From: Ancylostoma caninum
Lineage: Eukaryota > Nematoda > Chromadorea > Rhabditida > Ancylostomatidae
Reading direction: 5' to 3'
Assembly (NCBI GenBank): GCA_037903475.1
Contig: JBAJFG010000446.1
Coordinates: 496,001 to 560,000 of the forward strand
Length of the DNA stretch: 64,000 bases
This document shows, piece by piece, positions 63,201 to 64,000 of the stretch (position 1 is its first letter; the number at the start of each line of letters is the position of its first letter). The notes beneath the pieces are model-generated. The model saw nothing but the letters and a program-made list of their open reading frames with translations, searched no databases and was not told where the DNA came from. Position numbers and translations under genes: made by a program.

Positions 63201-63696
63201 GTCGAAGTAATTGACCTACCTGAGCTCGGTGTGTTCTCCATTTTGCCCTGTACAAGACTAGTCCGTAGTCCTGTGCGACAATCACGAGCCGAACGATAGA
63301 TTGAAATTTTTGTTACAGATGCGGATTTCGATCAAGCACAGATTGACGTGATTTCACTGCGAGATTTTCAGGTAGTATCCGTATTCTATTAGTATTCTGG
63401 GATGTTCTGAAGACTTTAGGGCTTTGCTCGCTCTATTCAAGACATTTACTATTTCATTCATTATATTACTTCACCCCTTTTTTCAAATCATAGGACAAGT
63501 GGTACCTATGAAAAGATTATGCCAATTTCGAGACACCACATCCTCTCAACGGGCTCACTTCCTCTATTACACCTGTATTCCTAAATTTAGGTATGCATCT
63601 CGCGATTGTCGCTGGGACTAGGCCTGTGCACGCTCATGCTCCTAGCTGGGATCAGCGTTTGTATGTACCTCACGCTTTCTCTCAGGAAAAGAAAAG
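48231..63696 (+). CDS. Cuticlin-like ZP-domain membrane protein, 3' end outside the window
   Basis: Twelve exons join in phase: 48231-48455, 52013-52117, 52242-52384, 52730-52805, 53465-53532, 56983-57087, 57172-57331, 61737-61928, 62089-62147, 63140-63228, 63319-63371, 63591-63696 (ends in phase 1 at a GTATCA donor), about 460 residues so far. Residues 1-17 are a signal peptide (MIGSLVLLLATIAVIHA). The ZP domain follows (~45-294): GQPVISCGTRAVSI, GFFNHPACRL, STCGMRRRR, FHPIFMTQVDKAYHIQCNYM, KAPICRYQ, HKWTC, HSCTADDGQG, then CTLDNFLMKNLDYG and HVFKFADKP, the hallmark C-terminal half of nematode cuticlin-type ZP domains. RSKR (~305-308) is a furin site in the usual place. A transmembrane helix (~432-453) is followed by RKRK. 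Such proteins are secreted or shed at the apical surface and polymerise into cuticle or apical matrix. The exon at 61737 is the least certain. Confidence 0.9.
48540..49040 (+). mobile_element. mariner transposase remnant in ZP intron 1
   Basis: Broken plus-strand frames read SSDIYCRQLIKLDEAIYL, an APHTSLATR block, WDLILHPP, CHLFPSLQNCLNEKTF and MSLPEGxQKVVEQN. This order matches the C-terminal half of mariner transposases (the YCQQL block, the DNARPH block, LPHPPYSPDL, HLFRSLQ, LPERWQKV). In-frame stops and lost catalytic residues show it is inactive. No terminal inverted repeats were found. It differs enough from the relic at 12201 that the two probably belong to different lineages. Confidence 0.75.
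49389..49460 (-). repeat. Same hairpin repeat, copy 2
   Basis: Reverse-complement arrangement: GTCCGGCTAACGCCGGAC followed by GCTCGCTTCGCTCGC, bracketed by CCAGTCTGG and CCAGACT. Confidence 0.7.
49878..50290 (-). repeat. Inverted copy of the ~57-bp minisatellite with head remnant
   Basis: Between 49878 and 50130 the complement of the 22-kb consensus appears about five times (blocks TTATCACACCGTTGGACCCG and CGGCGCACCCT). The flank 50140-50290, read on the minus strand, contains ATTGGCCAGTGATGGTGATT, a block also seen before the array at 54 kb. It lies in ZP intron 1. Confidence 0.8.
50400..50770 (-). mobile_element. Non-LTR retrotransposon fragment (C-terminal reverse transcriptase region)
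   Basis: The minus strand encodes KVVDLGFRYDNN, a frame change, then KAYKSYVRPILEFGSVVFCP and MLEKVQNNFTRKI. This is the conserved post-catalytic region of jockey/CR1-type elements (commonly LxKSxVRPxLEY...VWSP...IExVQRRFT). Only about 350 bases remain and the upstream catalytic domains are missing. It differs from the RTE copy at 13290-16570. It sits inside ZP intron 1, opposite in orientation to the gene. Confidence 0.75.
52831..52980. mobile_element. MITE family C, copy 2 in ZP gene intron
   Basis: Same ends GGCTGGGATTCATGAAACGA and complement with one mismatch (GAGTCCC for GAATCCC). The interior GATTGGTTATCGTATTGACT is in the opposite orientation relative to copy 1. It begins only 26 bases after the end of ZP exon 52730-52805. 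Confidence 0.8.
53850..54495 (+). repeat. Diverged ~57-bp minisatellite array with head remnant
   Basis: The head fragment ATTGGTCAGTGATAGTGATT (about 53861) matches the flank of the 49.9-kb array. The array from about 54000 to 54490 holds eight or nine units with AAAAGTGGGGAAACGTCTAC, GGGTCCAA and GTGTGATAAGGGTGCGCCG blocks. Units are more diverged than at 22 kb, so it is older. Confidence 0.75.
54785..55030 (+). repeat. ACTTGCGGAGGA repeat family, copy 2
   Basis: Contains several variants: GGACATGCGGAGGA, GGGATATGCGGAGGAGG, GGGACTTGCGGAGGATTTAG and GGTGCGGAGGAACATG. They form a degenerate tandem of irregular spacing in a ZP gene intron, with a poly-G tract near 54940. Confidence 0.5.
55500..55720 (+). 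repeat. Relative of the 34.6-kb foldback element
   Basis: Shared blocks: CTTCAGATGTTG, GACCAGCCTACGGGTT, CTGGCCAGGAAACGAGTGTT, GAGAGCTGGAGCTT and AAAATTGCGCA. Ends were not defined. It lies in a ZP gene intron. Confidence 0.6.
56440..56520 (+). repeat. ACTTGCGGAGGA repeat family, copy 3
   Basis: GGAACATGCGGACGAGG, CTTACGGAGGACTAAATC and GGGACTTGCGGTCTGTAACA followed by GACTGGGTGTCC. It corresponds to the copy at 11465-11555 in opposite orientation. Confidence 0.55.
56860..56920 (+). repeat. Same hairpin repeat, copy 3
   Basis: GCGAGCGAAGCGCGC, then GTCCGGCGTTAGCCGGGC and GGCCAGAGTGGTA. One arm of each palindrome has mutated, so this copy is older. Confidence 0.65.
57868..58490 (+). repeat. 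Dispersed copy of the block at 7307-7995
   Basis: Shared landmarks in the same order are AAAATCACAC(C/T)GGAACG, GTCGGAGCGCA, a tract around GTAAGTA(G/A)TAACCGCT, a GTCGCGTCGCG core and GCATGCATCCA(C/T)TCGG. The two copies are substantially diverged with indels. This one lies in the ZP gene intron between exons 57172-57331 and 61737-61928. Confidence 0.7.
59194..60685. mobile_element. 1.5-kb element with ~260-bp terminal inverted repeats
   Basis: Left arm (59194-59465) and right arm (60418-60685) are inverted copies with shared landmarks TGTTAGG(C/T)GT(C/T)AATTATA, TTGCTGCG(C/T)GCTG and GAAGGGTTCTTTG in the expected order. The interior of about 950 bases shows no recognisable transposase. It lies in the ZP gene intron before exon 61737-61928. 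Confidence 0.7.
62280..62730 (+). repeat. Irregular GTAAAATGTATYGCCAA repeats
   Basis: At least nine variants of (C)GTAAAATGTATCGCCAA or GTCAAATGTGTCGCCAA occur in two clusters (62340-62430 and 62570-62725) with variable spacers. This is a degenerate minisatellite in the ZP gene intron before exon 63140-63228. Confidence 0.65.
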
Positions 63697-63748
63697 GTAT
63701 CACAGTTTTTTTAGGAGTTTCGCATTTTAATTGTGTACCTATGACCCA

Positions 63749-64000
63749 GTGGCGGACGCAGAAAGTGGGCGGGAGGGGGGGCGTGGGAAGAAAAGTGGGG
63801 TCTCCGCCGTTTTGGGGACCCAGACGGAAAATAAAATTAATAATAATATTAATTATAATAATAAACAATAAATAAAAAATATATTAAAAATAATAATAAA
63901 AATAAACAATTAAAAATAAACTAACACAAGATTTTTATTTGTATTGTAAAGTAATTTCGAAAATTTGGCGACCCATTCTCGGGGGGGGCGCCCCCCCCAG
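63749..64000 (+). mobile_element. Left end of a DNA transposon, CAGTGGCGGA type, cut by the window edge
   Basis: Begins CAGTGGCGGACGCAGAAAGT followed by G-rich sequence, an AT-rich interior (63830-63940) and a G/C-rich palindromic run at the edge. CAGTGGCGGA followed by G-runs is a familiar terminus of animal DNA transposons. The final palindrome GGGGGGGCGCCCCCCC could be the other end or an internal feature. Confidence 0.45.

Overview
The window looks like nuclear DNA of a parasitic nematode, most likely a strongylid such as a hookworm. The evidence is two multi-exon genes with short exons, long introns, TTTCAG-type acceptors and likely trans-splice sites a few bases before the start codon; a cuticlin-type ZP protein; an RTE-clade retrotransposon; mariner relics; and very dense small repeats. 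Bacterial features (operons, Shine-Dalgarno sites, CRISPR) are absent. The genus is inferred from style and was not tested.

Layout. From 1 to about 24.4 kb I find no intact host gene. This stretch holds dispersed repeats, a long-inverted-repeat element (6539-9636), a mariner remnant (12201-13010), a broken RTE retrotransposon on the minus strand (13290-16570), a C2H2 zinc-finger/polyglutamine gene interrupted by one stop (17272-18045), a TA-flanked 635-bp element (18798-19432) and a minisatellite-bearing element (21745-22530).

From 24494 to 39729 on the plus strand lies a complete 22-exon gene. All exon phases agree and it encodes about 971 residues: an N-terminal stack of ankyrin repeats, then a charged, low-complexity middle and a basic C-terminus. 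Its introns hold at least eight MITE or foldback insertions. From 39.7 to 48.2 kb there is intergenic DNA with two unusual tandem arrays of the 8-mer GAANNTTC.

From 48231 to the right edge lies a plus-strand gene for a membrane-anchored zona pellucida (ZP) domain protein of the cuticlin-like type: signal peptide, full ZP domain, RSKR furin site and transmembrane helix in exon order. The gene runs off the window after 63696. Its introns carry a second mariner relic, a non-LTR reverse-transcriptase fragment, two minisatellite arrays, a second copy of a no-TSD MITE and a 1.5-kb long-inverted-repeat element.

The two host genes are not obviously related in function: one is an intracellular ankyrin scaffold, the other a secreted or apical extracellular-matrix protein. 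Most of the interest lies in the repeats: a nested MITE that exposes its target site, a hairpin with a covarying base pair in two diverged repeat copies, GAANNTTC arrays resembling heat-shock-factor sites, and a mobile unit carrying the same ~57-bp minisatellite at four loci.
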